The notes under the pieces are model-generated. The model was not told where the DNA came from, searched no databases, and saw only the letters and a list, made by a program, of their open reading frames with translations. Made by a program: the position numbers and the translations under genes. DNA of 64,000 nt from Bacteroidetes bacterium HGW-Bacteroidetes-6 (GTDB taxonomy: Bacteria > Bacteroidota > Bacteroidia > Bacteroidales > DTU049), in NCBI GenBank assembly GCA_002842495.1, contig PHDB01000002.1, positions 1 through 64,000 on the forward strand, read 5' to 3'. Shown piece after piece: positions 36,489 through 44,810 of this stretch. The number at the start of each line of letters is the position of its first letter. The first letter of the stretch is position 1.

Positions 36489-37565
36489 TCAGATGTTATT
36501 TTTAAACACAAAGCTCAGCCACCTATTTCTTTGCGACAGCACAGGCTCTTCTACAAGCGTTGTAAATATTACAGCAACAACCAGACTTCCTATAACAAAC
36601 ATGGTTAATCCAATTCCAGTATTGCCAAAAACCCCAGTTGTTACAATTACAAACAAAACATGCCACAAATACCAGTTGTAACTGTAGTAGCCCATAATTC
36701 TGACAGGCCATATTTTTCTCCAGTTTAAATGGTAGGTTCCCCCGATTGTCAGAAAAAACGAAATGGGCACAACCGATTGGAATACTACTTTATGATATAT
36801 TTCAGAACCTGAATACATATCCAGATACAAAGCGATGGAGAAAAGCAGAATACCGGCAACAAACATTGAATATTTAATCCATTGTTTAACAGGAAGCTTG
36901 TTTTCATAAATCAACACAATGAGCAAAATACCCCAGGCTAAAGCATCGAGACGATTGTAAGTTGCCGAATAGGTGTCTTTGCCGGTCGTAAAAAAATACA
37001 CCAGGGCTTTGGCCACTATCCCAAGCAAAATATACCCCGTTATTGCCAAATATAAAAACAACTTCCGATGTTTTTTGAAAACAGAAGAAACAATAAGTAG
37101 CGTAATGGGAAGAATGATATAAAAATGCTCTTCGACGCAAAGAGACCAAACATGGTCGAAGCTCCAATGATAGGGTGCCCCGGTAAAGTTTTGATAAAAA
37201 AAGGCATAGCGCCAGATATCATGCAATGGAATAATCTGATCGGACGCTGTTTGTGAATATAAAAGTCTGGCAACAATAGAACCGGCAAACAAAAAGAAAA
37301 AATAAGATGGCCATATTTTGAACCCTCGCTGAAGGATAAAGCGAAAAAAACGAATTTTCTCTCCTTTTAAATACTTGCGTGTTAGAATTCCTCCAACCAA
37401 AATACCCGAAATCACAAAAAACAAATCAACTCCAAGATAACCATACGGAAAGGTAAGGTTGAAATGAAATAACACTACCGTGAATATAGCAATTCCCCGG
37501 TAAACATCAAGCACAGGGTTCCGCCTTGGATCGTTCAGAACTTCAAAAACCTTGGGTTTAATCAT
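36489..37565 (-). CDS. Acyltransferase 3 family membrane protein (OafA/YrhL type)
   Basis: This 358-aa polytopic protein has about ten transmembrane helices. The first carries LDVYRGIAIFTVVLFHF, with the conserved Arg23 and His34 of the AT3 family, followed by GVDLFFVISGIL and WSLCVEEHFYIILP. Members O-acylate surface glycans using cytoplasmic acyl-CoA. It is 5 bases after one FkbM gene and 2 bases before another, so all three likely decorate the same glycan. The SGNH domain found in some OafA proteins is absent. Confidence 0.92.
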   Translation of the reverse strand: MIKPKVFEVLNDPRRNPVLDVYRGIAIFTVVLFHFNLTFPYGYLGVDLFFVISGILVGGILTRKYLKGEKIRFFRFILQRGFKIWPSYFFFLFAGSIVARLLYSQTASDQIIPLHDIWRYAFFYQNFTGAPYHWSFDHVWSLCVEEHFYIILPITLLIVSSVFKKHRKLFLYLAITGYILLGIVAKALVYFFTTGKDTYSATYNRLDALAWGILLIVLIYENKLPVKQWIKYSMFVAGILLFSIALYLDMYSGSEIYHKVVFQSVVPISFFLTIGGTYHLNWRKIWPVRIMGYYSYNWYLWHVLFVIVTTGVFGNTGIGLTMFVIGSLVVAVIFTTLVEEPVLSQRNRWLSFVFKNNI

Positions 37566-37570
37566 AGGAG

Positions 37571-38431
37571 CTAATCGATGCTTAAACTTTTCGCAAAGAT
37601 GTGAACATCCTGCAATTGTTTGCTGTTTGCCGGATTGCCGTTTCCCATAATGGAATAATGAAAACCAGCTTTTTCGATGATCCTCAAGAAAGCACCCAGC
37701 TGCATTGCAGAGTCCTGGATATTGTGATGGTATTCTATTCCCATTTGTTTAACTTTATTTAGTTCCCCCGATTCGGCAAGGTCGGCAAACACGTCTGTTT
37801 CCGCTCCCTCTATGTCCATTTTTAAGTAATCGATCTCGTCTATACTATTGTTCTTCAAAAAGTCAGATAGTTTTTCTGCATCCACCTGAATTGGTTTTCC
37901 TGCGTTGCGACTTTCGGTAAGCGATCCGGTAAGAGAACCGGGTACTCCTTCGGGTTCGAAAAAAATAACTGGACCTGCGACAGATGAAAGTGCAATGTTG
38001 TGGCAAACTACATTGTTCAGCTTGTTTTTACTCGTGTTTTCGAGCAGTTTTTGAAAAATGGATGGAGATGGTTCAAATGCATGAATGGACGCTTTGGGGA
38101 ACAACCATTTAAAAAAAAGAACGGATGTTCCTATATTGGCTCCGCAATCGATGATAAGCGGTTGTTCTTTGTGACTGGAGAAATAATATGTTCCCTGCAA
38201 AAAAACATCTTTAAACAAATACACCAAGGTGTCGGCATTGAATCCCGAAACATCGAATCCCATCATTGGCATGCTTGCTGTTTGATTGCCCGAAGAAGAA
38301 AGTTTTAGTTTACGGAGAAGCTTGTTGTAATTGCGCATCAATTCATTCACAAGCGAAGGATTGTTGTAAACAGCTTCCGCTTGCATGCGTAGAATTTTGC
38401 TTTCGGCCATGTGCCGTATTGGATGCAGCAT
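37571..38431 (-). CDS. FkbM-family methyltransferase
   Basis: This 286-aa protein has the FkbM markers: LIIDCGANIGTSVLFFKWL (motif I), IHAFEPSPSIFQKL, VVCHNIALSS and DYLKMDIEGAETDVFADL. The N-terminal 60-70 residues are an extra helical segment, as in many FkbM enzymes. A second in-frame ATG at 38410 (MAESKILRMQ) is also possible. It heads the minus-strand FkbM-acyltransferase-FkbM unit. No clear -7 element was found before it. Confidence 0.9.
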   Translation of the reverse strand: MLHPIRHMAESKILRMQAEAVYNNPSLVNELMRNYNKLLRKLKLSSSGNQTASMPMMGFDVSGFNADTLVYLFKDVFLQGTYYFSSHKEQPLIIDCGANIGTSVLFFKWLFPKASIHAFEPSPSIFQKLLENTSKNKLNNVVCHNIALSSVAGPVIFFEPEGVPGSLTGSLTESRNAGKPIQVDAEKLSDFLKNNSIDEIDYLKMDIEGAETDVFADLAESGELNKVKQMGIEYHHNIQDSAMQLGAFLRIIEKAGFHYSIMGNGNPANSKQLQDVHIFAKSLSID

Positions 38432-38516
38432 TTTTTTGTTTGCAAAGATATGATTTTGGATTTAGTTGTGGGATGTTGCATTCGCTGTTGTGTGGGGAAA
38501 AAGATAAATGCTCTCG

Positions 38517-38595
38517 TTGTCATTCTTCGATACATTTTTCCCTCGTTAATTTTTCACGCATGGGGTGACTCCAGGAAAAACACTCAGAATGACAA
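38517..38595 (-). repeat. Palindromic element, copy 1 (inverted relative to copies 2-4)
   Basis: TTGTCATTCT at 38517-38526 pairs exactly with AGAATGACAA at 38586-38595. Inner arms also pair (TTTTTCC / GGAAAAA; TCAC / GTGA), giving a long stem-loop. Read on the minus strand it shows the family layout: GTCATTCTGAGTG at one end and ATGTATCGAAGAATGAC at the other. It ends 29 bases before the GIY-YIG gene. Confidence 0.8.
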
Positions 38596-38624
38596 TCTTT
38601 TTTCGTATTTTTACTAAAAAATGA

Positions 38625-38921
38625 ATGAAGGACTTGTCTGTATACATTCTCACATGCGCAGATGATAGTTTCTATACAGGAGTTACAAACAATGTTCCAC
38701 TGCGCGTCTTTAAACACAACGAAGGCTTAGATAAGAAAAGTTATACCTATTCGCGCAGACCTGTTGTCCTTTCATGGGCATCAGAGCCAATGGAAACATT
38801 GTATGCAATTGCGTTTGAAAAGAAAATAAAAGGTTGGAGCAGGAAAAAGAAACAGGCATTAATTGATGGAGAATTTGATGCATTAGTAGGTTTGTCAAAG
38901 AAAAAATTCAAGAAGAAATAA
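38625..38921 (+). CDS. GIY-YIG family nuclease (UPF0213 type), bracketed by inverted palindromes
   Basis: This 98-aa protein is a single GIY-YIG domain. The motif pair reads VYI (Tyr7) and YTG (Tyr17), followed by LRVFKHNEG (Arg27, His31), SRRPVVLSW and FEKKIKGWSRKKKQALI with the likely metal-binding Glu65. All expected catalytic positions are present, so it should be an active DNA-cleaving domain; its targets are unknown. The ATG at 38625 is used; an ATG at 38621 is in another frame. Inverted copies of a palindromic element lie 29 bases before it and 6 bases after it. It breaks the polysaccharide region and has nothing to do with glycan synthesis, so it looks like an insertion. Confidence 0.92.
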   Translation: MKDLSVYILTCADDSFYTGVTNNVPLRVFKHNEGLDKKSYTYSRRPVVLSWASEPMETLYAIAFEKKIKGWSRKKKQALIDGEFDALVGLSKKKFKKK

Positions 38922-38927
38922 AAAAAA

Positions 38928-38993
38928 TGTCATCCAGAGTGTTTCACGGCAAAATGGAGGTAGAACAGCCGTGAAATGTATCGAAGGATGACA
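38928..38993 (+). repeat. Palindromic element, copy 2
   Basis: TGTCATCC at 38928-38935 pairs with GGATGACA at 38986-38993. Inside it TTTCACGG pairs with CCGTGAAA. The right side ATGTATCGAAGGATG (38976-38990) matches, in inverse orientation, CATTCTTCGATACAT at 38521-38535 of copy 1 at 14 of 15 positions. The changed base has a matching change in the opposite arm. Confidence 0.82.
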
Positions 38994-39028
38994 GTATCTT
39001 ATAATTTTATTATTCATTAAAAAAGCGC

Positions 39029-39097
39029 AGTCATGCTGAATTGCGCTATGTGTAGCAATTTGATTCTGAAAGCCTGCGCAGTATCGAAGCATGGCAG
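39029..39097 (+). repeat. Palindromic element, copy 3 (diverged)
   Basis: GTCATGCT at 39030-39037 pairs with AGCATGGC at 39088-39095 with one G-T wobble. Inner TGCGC / GCGCA arms pair as well. The right side GTATCGAAGCATG keeps the family GTATCGAAG core. It has the same orientation as copy 2 and lies 35 bases after it. Confidence 0.65.
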
Positions 39098-39204
39098 CGT
39101 TCATTATAATAGTTTTCTTTCGTCATTCTTCCATTCGGAACTCACAACCATCAGCATAAACACTGTTCTGTAAATCTGAAAACACACATTTCGAAAAAAT
39201 CACG

Positions 39205-39212
39205 TAGGTTTG
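39205..39212 (+). promoter_or_regulatory. -7 element (TAGGTTTG) of the second glycosyltransferase operon
   Basis: An exact TAnnTTTG match lies 21 bases before the ATG at 39234. No good -33 box was seen. It places a new promoter after the palindrome cluster. Confidence 0.45.
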
Positions 39213-39233
39213 TACATTCATTGAGTTGAAACA

Positions 39234-40355
39234 ATGCCCGGAAAGCCAATTAAAGTAATATATGTTATTTCCCGCATCGATAAAGCTTTTGCATTCGAAT
39301 GGATTGCCAAGCAGATCGACCGAAGCCGTTTCGATGTCCGCTTTGTTTTGCTCAACGAAGGCCTTTCTCAATTGGGCCAATTTTGTGCAGAAAACAACAT
39401 TCCCTGCAAAAATCTCCACTTGAATGGCAAAAAAAGCTACCCTCGCCTGATTATTCGTTTGTTTTTTATATTCCTTTTTCAGCGCCCAAAGGTAGTTCAC
39501 GCACATCTGATTGATGCATCTTTGATATCGTTAACGGCTGCCTGGCTGGCATTGGTGCCAAAACGCATTTATACCCGTCACCACAGCACTTATCATTTCG
39601 ATTATTTTCCGAAAGCTGTTCGGTGGGATCGTTGGTGCAATAAAAGGGCAACACAGATTATTGCCATATCCAAGAATGTCAGAAAAGTCTTAATTGATCG
39701 AGAGGGAGTGAACCCAGCCAAGGTTTCTGTAGTGCATCATGGATTTATTTTAAGTCATTTTTCGTTGACAAAAACCGAAACGGCCAAAAGTCTGGTTCGC
39801 AAATATAATCCAGTGGGCAAGGCACCTGTTGTTGGTGTAGTAGCTCGTTTTATAGAATTGAAAGGAATTCAGTTTATTATCCCGGCGTTTCAGCGATTAT
39901 TGGGCGATTATCCCAATGCTAAACTGCTATTGTTCAATGCAAGTGGCGATTACCGGGAAAGCTTAATGCAACAACTGTCGGGCTTGCCGGAAGGAAGTTA
40001 CGAAGCCGTGGTTTTCGAAAACGATATTTTTTCGCTATACAACCTTTTCGACATGTATGTTCATACACCCATCAACATGCATGTAGAGGCTTTTGGTCAG
40101 ACTTATGTTGAGGCTTTGGCCGCAGGTGTGCCATCGGTATTTACTTTATCTGGTGTAGCTCCCGAATTTGTTGTCGACCGCCACAACGCAATAGTTGTTC
40201 CATTCTGCAATCCGGATGCCATTTATACCGCAATGTGCGAACTCGTTGAAAACAAAGCTTTGGCCGAAAAACTTTCCCAAAACGGCAGAGCTGATGTTAA
40301 GCTATTTGAAATTAGCAATATGATTAATAAATTGGAAACCATGTATGGAAAATAA
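39234..40355 (+). CDS. Glycosyltransferase family 4 protein
   Basis: This 373-aa GT-B protein has VHAHLIDASLISL and RIYTRHHSTYH in the N-terminal half. The C-terminal half has VVGVVARFIELKGIQFIIPAF, the usual donor-domain opening, then VHTPINMHVEAFGQTYVEALAAGVPSVFT, where EAFGxxxxEALAAGxP is the GT4 donor-binding motif, and NAIVVPFCNPDAIYTAM. It should add a sugar to a lipid-linked glycan. It overlaps the following GT2 gene by 11 bases and starts an operon of GT4, GT2 and acyltransferase. Confidence 0.92.
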   Translation: MPGKPIKVIYVISRIDKAFAFEWIAKQIDRSRFDVRFVLLNEGLSQLGQFCAENNIPCKNLHLNGKKSYPRLIIRLFFIFLFQRPKVVHAHLIDASLISLTAAWLALVPKRIYTRHHSTYHFDYFPKAVRWDRWCNKRATQIIAISKNVRKVLIDREGVNPAKVSVVHHGFILSHFSLTKTETAKSLVRKYNPVGKAPVVGVVARFIELKGIQFIIPAFQRLLGDYPNAKLLLFNASGDYRESLMQQLSGLPEGSYEAVVFENDIFSLYNLFDMYVHTPINMHVEAFGQTYVEALAAGVPSVFTLSGVAPEFVVDRHNAIVVPFCNPDAIYTAMCELVENKALAEKLSQNGRADVKLFEISNMINKLETMYGK

Positions 40356-41238
40356 ACAACCTTTTTTCAGTATTGTAATTCCAACATGGAATCGGGGTGA
40401 TATGATTGGCAAGACACTGCTGTCTGTATTATCGCAAACCCACACCAATTTCGAAGTAATTGTGGTTGACGACGGATCAACTGACAACACCAAAGATGTA
40501 GTTGAGTCATTCTCCGATGAACGCTTGCGTTACATATGGCAGCAAAACGCCGAAAGAGCGGCTGCGCGCAATAACGGAACCCTCCACGCCACAGGACAAT
40601 ACATCACTTTTCTCGATTCGGACGATTTATTCAAACCGGAACATTTATCAATTGTTTACAAACATCTTGAATCGCTTTCTTTTCCTCCGTTTTTCCATCA
40701 ATCATTTCACATTGAAGACATCAACGGTTTTATTGAAACACGCCATGAGAACATGTTCAAAAACCCACTGAAACAACTAATTAAAAAGGGTAATTTTTTC
40801 GGGAGCGTCGGATTGTTTTTGCATAAGGATATAGCTGTTGAAAACCTTTTCGATGAAGAACGAGTTTTGGCAGGATCCGAAGATTACGAAATGTTGCTTC
40901 GGTTAACAATGAAGTATCCTATTCTTTGCGGAGCAGAAATGACCACCCGTGTTATTAATCATGAGGGGAGGGGTGAGATAAAAATCAACAAAGACAAACT
41001 AATTGCAAGGGTTGAATTTCTAATAAAAAAAACACTGTCCAATAAAGATTTTACACAAAAATACAACAATTGGCTTCCCGCGTTTAAAGCATCAAACTAC
41101 AGTTTTGTTTCTTTGCATTTGGCCTTACACGACGAAAAAAAACTCGCTTTTAAGTTTTTGAGAAAAGCTGTTTATGCTTATCCTTTCTCTATTTTCAATA
41201 AGCGATTTTTTGTAATCATCAGAGAGTTTGTTTTTTAA
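40345..41238 (+). CDS. Glycosyltransferase family 2 protein
   Basis: This 297-aa GT-A protein starts FSIVIPTWNRGDMIGKTLLSVLSQT and has FEVIVVDDGSTDNT (DDGS at 42-45) and TFLDSDDLF, the DXD metal/nucleotide-sugar motif. The C-terminal part is variable, as expected for acceptor binding. It is cytoplasmic or membrane-associated and adds a sugar to a growing glycan. It overlaps the upstream GT4 gene by 11 bases and is 11 bases before the acyltransferase. Confidence 0.94.
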   Translation: MENKQPFFSIVIPTWNRGDMIGKTLLSVLSQTHTNFEVIVVDDGSTDNTKDVVESFSDERLRYIWQQNAERAAARNNGTLHATGQYITFLDSDDLFKPEHLSIVYKHLESLSFPPFFHQSFHIEDINGFIETRHENMFKNPLKQLIKKGNFFGSVGLFLHKDIAVENLFDEERVLAGSEDYEMLLRLTMKYPILCGAEMTTRVINHEGRGEIKINKDKLIARVEFLIKKTLSNKDFTQKYNNWLPAFKASNYSFVSLHLALHDEKKLAFKFLRKAVYAYPFSIFNKRFFVIIREFVF

Positions 41239-41249
41239 TAAAATGGGGT

Positions 41250-42374
41250 ATGAAAAAATTACACTTTGAAAACTTAGACGGTCTGCGATTTTTTTCTTTT
41301 TTATCGGTATTTCTTTTTCATAGTTTTTACACAGAAAATATTGCAATTAAAACAAGCCATACATATCATTTTATTAAATATTCCCTGTGGGGAAATGGTA
41401 ATTTAGGCGTGAATTTCTTCTTCGTATTAAGCGGATTTCTAATTTCATATCTATTAATTGAAGAAAAAAAAACATTGGGAAAAGTAAATATCCCTCACTT
41501 TTATTTAAGGCGTGTTTTACGAATCTGGCCTTTATATTTCGCAGCTGTTCTTTTTGGTTTTTTCGTATTTCCCTTAATAAAAACTTTATTTGGCCAAAGC
41601 TCATCAGAAACAGCACACTTAATTAATTATCTGACGTTTACGAGTAATTTTGATCTCATAAAAAATGGCTTGCCAGACGCCTCTATTTTGGGGGTACTGT
41701 GGAGTATTGCAATCGAAGAGCAGTTTTATTTAATCTGGCCCTTGATTATTGCGTTTGTTCCAACAAATAAACTGCAGTATGCTTTTATTACTATAATTAG
41801 TGCAAGTTGGGCAGCAAGGGCTTTTTTTGACAATTACATGTTTCATGAATACCATACCTTATCTTGCATCAGCGATATGGCTATCGGCTCATTTGGTGCA
41901 TGGCTAATAATAACACAAGATGGACTTAAGAGCAAAATATCATCAACCAAAAAAGTGTATATAATACTCCTATATTCTGTAATTGCCGTGTTCTACTTTT
42001 TCAGAACAGAATTATTAATGAATTCGTTTGTGATAAGAATATTTGAAAGATCTATTCTCGCAGTCCTGTTTTTGTTTGTTATACTCGAGCAAAATTATGC
42101 AACTCGGTCATTTTATAAAATGTCAGCATTCAAAACCATTTCTAAACTGGGAAATATCACTTATGGTCTGTATTGCTTACATTTTATTGGTATTTTGATT
42201 GCTATAAAAACAGTTTCTTTTTTAATGAAAACCGAAACTTTATTGTCCGTTTTAGTTGCCGAGACATTTGTTTCCCTCTTTGTAAGTGTTGTTATTGCAC
42301 GTCTTTCATACAAATATCTTGAAAGCCCTTTTCTGAAAATGAAAAACCGATTTGCGTTTATCGTTAGAGCTTGA
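41250..42374 (+). CDS. Acyltransferase 3 family membrane protein
   Basis: This 374-aa protein has about ten transmembrane helices. The first has LDGLRFFSFLSVFLFHSFY with the AT3 Arg13 and His24; GVNFFFVLSGFLISYLLIEEKK and GVLWSIAIEEQFYLIWPL follow. It probably O-acylates the glycan made by the two upstream glycosyltransferases. It differs from the AT3 protein at 36489, so the cluster carries two such enzymes. Its 3' end overlaps the convergent membrane-protein gene by 11 bases. Confidence 0.93.
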   Translation: MKKLHFENLDGLRFFSFLSVFLFHSFYTENIAIKTSHTYHFIKYSLWGNGNLGVNFFFVLSGFLISYLLIEEKKTLGKVNIPHFYLRRVLRIWPLYFAAVLFGFFVFPLIKTLFGQSSSETAHLINYLTFTSNFDLIKNGLPDASILGVLWSIAIEEQFYLIWPLIIAFVPTNKLQYAFITIISASWAARAFFDNYMFHEYHTLSCISDMAIGSFGAWLIITQDGLKSKISSTKKVYIILLYSVIAVFYFFRTELLMNSFVIRIFERSILAVLFLFVILEQNYATRSFYKMSAFKTISKLGNITYGLYCLHFIGILIAIKTVSFLMKTETLLSVLVAETFVSLFVSVVIARLSYKYLESPFLKMKNRFAFIVRA

Positions 42375-43713
42375 TAAATTCTGCTCTCTTTTTAATTAGC
42401 ATAAACAGAACAAAGACAAACATTGGCAAAGCCGGAATTCGATAGCGCACTAGCGATCCGAAATTGGCTGTAGAAACTCCAACAAAAACAATAAAAACAA
42501 AAACAAAAAGCAAAAACGAAAGCAATATCGGATCACTTACCAGGGTTCGAAAAGCGCCCCTAAACAAAAGGTTTCGAAAGGCAAGTAGAAACAGAATAAG
42601 AAAACCCATGGCTTCGAGTGAGCTGATGTACATTACAATATTGTTGGCCTGCCAAGGAAAAGGACCAAACAATCCATATAGCAGGGCAAGATGTGCTTTT
42701 GATAGAATCCCCTGAATAGAAGGGTCGAAGCTCCCAATATCAAAATAATTTCCACTGTAGGTTTGGTTTTGGGTAAAATCGTCACGCGAAACGGCAGCTT
42801 TTTCGAGAGCATCGTCAAAATTGCCGTATGTTCCCAACGAAGGAGAAAGAGCTGAGTATAAATAAACACCACCAACAACAATAATAATAGTTGCGGAGGG
42901 TACTATTACATAGCGAAGTATTCGACTTGAAATTGCTTTCACAGAGGTAAACAGCATTAACATCAGCACTGCGGGCATCAGTGCAATAAAAATATAGGGT
43001 TTAATGCTTATAATCACATATGCGTTAATTAAAATCATGAATACATTCATAATTATCTGCCGTCGGATAAGGGCAATTGAAATTGCGGCATAAAGCAACC
43101 ATAATGTAGCAGCATAAGTGAAGCCATCTTTCATCATGCCCGACCCCCAGAAAATGCAGGAAGGAATAAGCAGAATAGCAATGGCAATGCGGCCCGTCAT
43201 TCCAGAATAGCGTTGGTTGAGCAACCGAAATAATTTCCAAGGGCCTATAAAGGCAAACACGTTCATCAGAATAGTGGCGGGCAGTATACGGCCTACGCCC
43301 AATGCCACAAAAGGGTAAGAAAAGCGACTCACAGCCCATGTGTTACTATCGATATACAAATAGAATTGTGGAAGACCCGTTTGAAAATTAAAAGAAGTAA
43401 AAGCTTCCTTACTATTGTTTCCAACTAAAAAAGAAAGTGTTGCACCGGGATCGGACGAAGTTAGATTCAACAAAGCCTGAGTTCCATCGAAATAAGCAAA
43501 AATATCGCCCCCGCCATAATAATATCCATAAATACAAACCAGTGCAATGCCACCCAGCATTTTAAGGGCAAGAGCCGGCATAAACCATCGGTAGGCAGGA
43601 TCAGTACGGTGGAGATATGTTTTGTAGAGCCATGCGCCAAATAATACCAGCATTAGATACATAAGTGTAAGCAGCCAATCGAATGATGCTATATAATTAG
43701 AAATTACAAACAT
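42364..43713 (-). CDS. Polytopic membrane protein, possible polysaccharide polymerase or membrane glycosyltransferase
   Basis: This 449-aa protein has about 11-12 hydrophobic segments and no signal peptide. The N-terminal loop has YGYYYGGGDIFAYFDG, and later LIPSCIFWGSGMMKDGFTYAATLWLL and STANFGSLVRYRIPALPMFVFVLFMLIKK. This layout, with an acidic first loop and a conserved FWGSGxxKDG segment, recalls membrane proteins of exopolysaccharide clusters and GT-C-like enzymes, but I cannot place it in a named family. It could be the Wzy polymerase of block 2. It is read towards the acyltransferase and stands alone. Confidence 0.7.
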   Translation of the reverse strand: MFVISNYIASFDWLLTLMYLMLVLFGAWLYKTYLHRTDPAYRWFMPALALKMLGGIALVCIYGYYYGGGDIFAYFDGTQALLNLTSSDPGATLSFLVGNNSKEAFTSFNFQTGLPQFYLYIDSNTWAVSRFSYPFVALGVGRILPATILMNVFAFIGPWKLFRLLNQRYSGMTGRIAIAILLIPSCIFWGSGMMKDGFTYAATLWLLYAAISIALIRRQIIMNVFMILINAYVIISIKPYIFIALMPAVLMLMLFTSVKAISSRILRYVIVPSATIIIVVGGVYLYSALSPSLGTYGNFDDALEKAAVSRDDFTQNQTYSGNYFDIGSFDPSIQGILSKAHLALLYGLFGPFPWQANNIVMYISSLEAMGFLILFLLAFRNLLFRGAFRTLVSDPILLSFLLFVFVFIVFVGVSTANFGSLVRYRIPALPMFVFVLFMLIKKRAEFIKL

Positions 43714-44056
43714 GGTTGCAAAGATATAAAAACAATGATTGATGGAGGTGGTTGTATATGAGTTAGTTGTATCTATGTGATTTTGCTGAAGTGAAAATCT
43801 GGAGGTAAAAAGTCTTTGATGAAAACGGTCTATAAAAAGTTTGAAAACTTATCCTGTCGAATATATGACTCCTCGTACCCAATGCCCGGGCCTTCTCAAT
43901 AACTTCCGCACTAAGACATCTCATAAAGAATGTTGCGGTAAAAGAATAAATCTCCCTGTTTTCTCTGTAATTAATCATGTAATTTGTTTTGTTAAATCCA
44001 AAAAATTGTACTCGAAAAAAAATTGTAATTTAGTGCTTAAATAATCTTCAACGTCT
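43714..44056. other. Intergenic region, possible decayed fragment
   Basis: This region lies between the divergent membrane-protein and HAD genes. A 71-codon minus-strand frame (43763-43978, beginning INYRENREIYSFTATFF) shows no domain I recognise. The plus strand also has a 67-codon frame. Both may be chance or remnants of a repeat. No tRNA, terminator or -7 element with an exact match is seen before the HAD gene; TAATTTAG near 44029 is one base off. Confidence 0.3.
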
Positions 44057-44767
44057 ATGAAACCCGAAAATATTCAAGATTTATTCGAAAAAAACGGAGG
44101 TCTTTTTCTTACTCCGGCTTTAAAAATTGCAAAAAAACTCGACAATATTCAAGGTTTCCTTTTCGACTGGGACGGCGTTTTCAACAGTGGCAAAAAAGGA
44201 GCTGAATTTCCCAGCACCTACAGCGAAACCGACAGTTTAGGTATCAATTTACTACGCTTTAGTTATTGGCTGCGTTTTCAGAAAATTCCATTTACAGGTA
44301 TTGTAACCAACCAAATTAGCGAATCGGCTTTTCAGCTTGCTAAACGCGAACATTACAATGCGGTTTATCTTTCATTTAAATATAAAAAAGAAGCTCTTTC
44401 GCACATGTCCGACACACCGGGCATTCGTCCTTCGCAGGTAGCTTTTGTGATGGACGATGTTCTCGACCTAAGCGCCGCCGAACAAACCGGATTGAGCTTT
44501 TTGGTCGGACGCAAATCGAGCCCCTTATTTCTGAACTATATTCAGGAAAAAGATTTGGTTGATTACATCACTTATCAGCGCGGAGACCTGAATGCCGTAC
44601 GCGAAATCTGCGAACTTATGATGGGTCTCTCGGGCACATTCGAAAACACCATCGAGCAACGTGTTGAATTTTCGGACAGCTATCAGACCTACCTCGAAGA
44701 GCGTGACAAAATTGAGTCGAAATTCTATCACAAAGTAGATCGTAAAATTATTGAAACCGTGATTTAA
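44057..44767 (+). CDS. HAD-superfamily phosphatase-like protein (KdsC/NeuA-C-like)
   Basis: This 236-aa protein has a HAD core: FLFDWDGVFNSG supplies motif I (Asp37, Asp39), GIVTNQ motif II, a KYKKEAL Lys, and FVMDDVLDLSAAEQTG motif IV. The DWDGVFNSG form and lack of a cap domain point to the KdsC-like group, which dephosphorylates Kdo-8-P or acylneuraminate-9-P. The Trp between the two Asp residues is atypical. The last 70 residues (FENTIEQRVEFSDSYQTYLEERDKIE region) are a charged helical extension not found in KdsC. It follows the polysaccharide block, which fits sugar-acid synthesis, but no synthase or cytidylyltransferase is nearby. Confidence 0.75.
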   Translation: MKPENIQDLFEKNGGLFLTPALKIAKKLDNIQGFLFDWDGVFNSGKKGAEFPSTYSETDSLGINLLRFSYWLRFQKIPFTGIVTNQISESAFQLAKREHYNAVYLSFKYKKEALSHMSDTPGIRPSQVAFVMDDVLDLSAAEQTGLSFLVGRKSSPLFLNYIQEKDLVDYITYQRGDLNAVREICELMMGLSGTFENTIEQRVEFSDSYQTYLEERDKIESKFYHKVDRKIIETVI

Positions 44768-44810
44768 GGGTTAAAAATCGCAATTCATTTTTTCAATTTT
44801 GCACAAAACA

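Larger units (their letters stand above)
38517..38993. mobile_element. Candidate mobile unit: GIY-YIG gene between inverted palindromes
   Basis: The 477-base unit consists of palindrome copy 1 (inverted), the GIY-YIG gene and palindrome copy 2. The outer 15 bases of each side form inverted terminal repeats with one mismatch. The arrangement resembles REP elements with their RAYT partner, but with a GIY-YIG enzyme in place of a Y1 transposase. No target-site duplication is obvious. That it moves is inference from layout. Confidence 0.5.

Noticed and set aside
38621-38630. ATG at 38621 as start of the GIY-YIG protein
   Set aside because: It is in a different frame from the GIY-YIG domain. The ATG at 38625 gives the complete domain.
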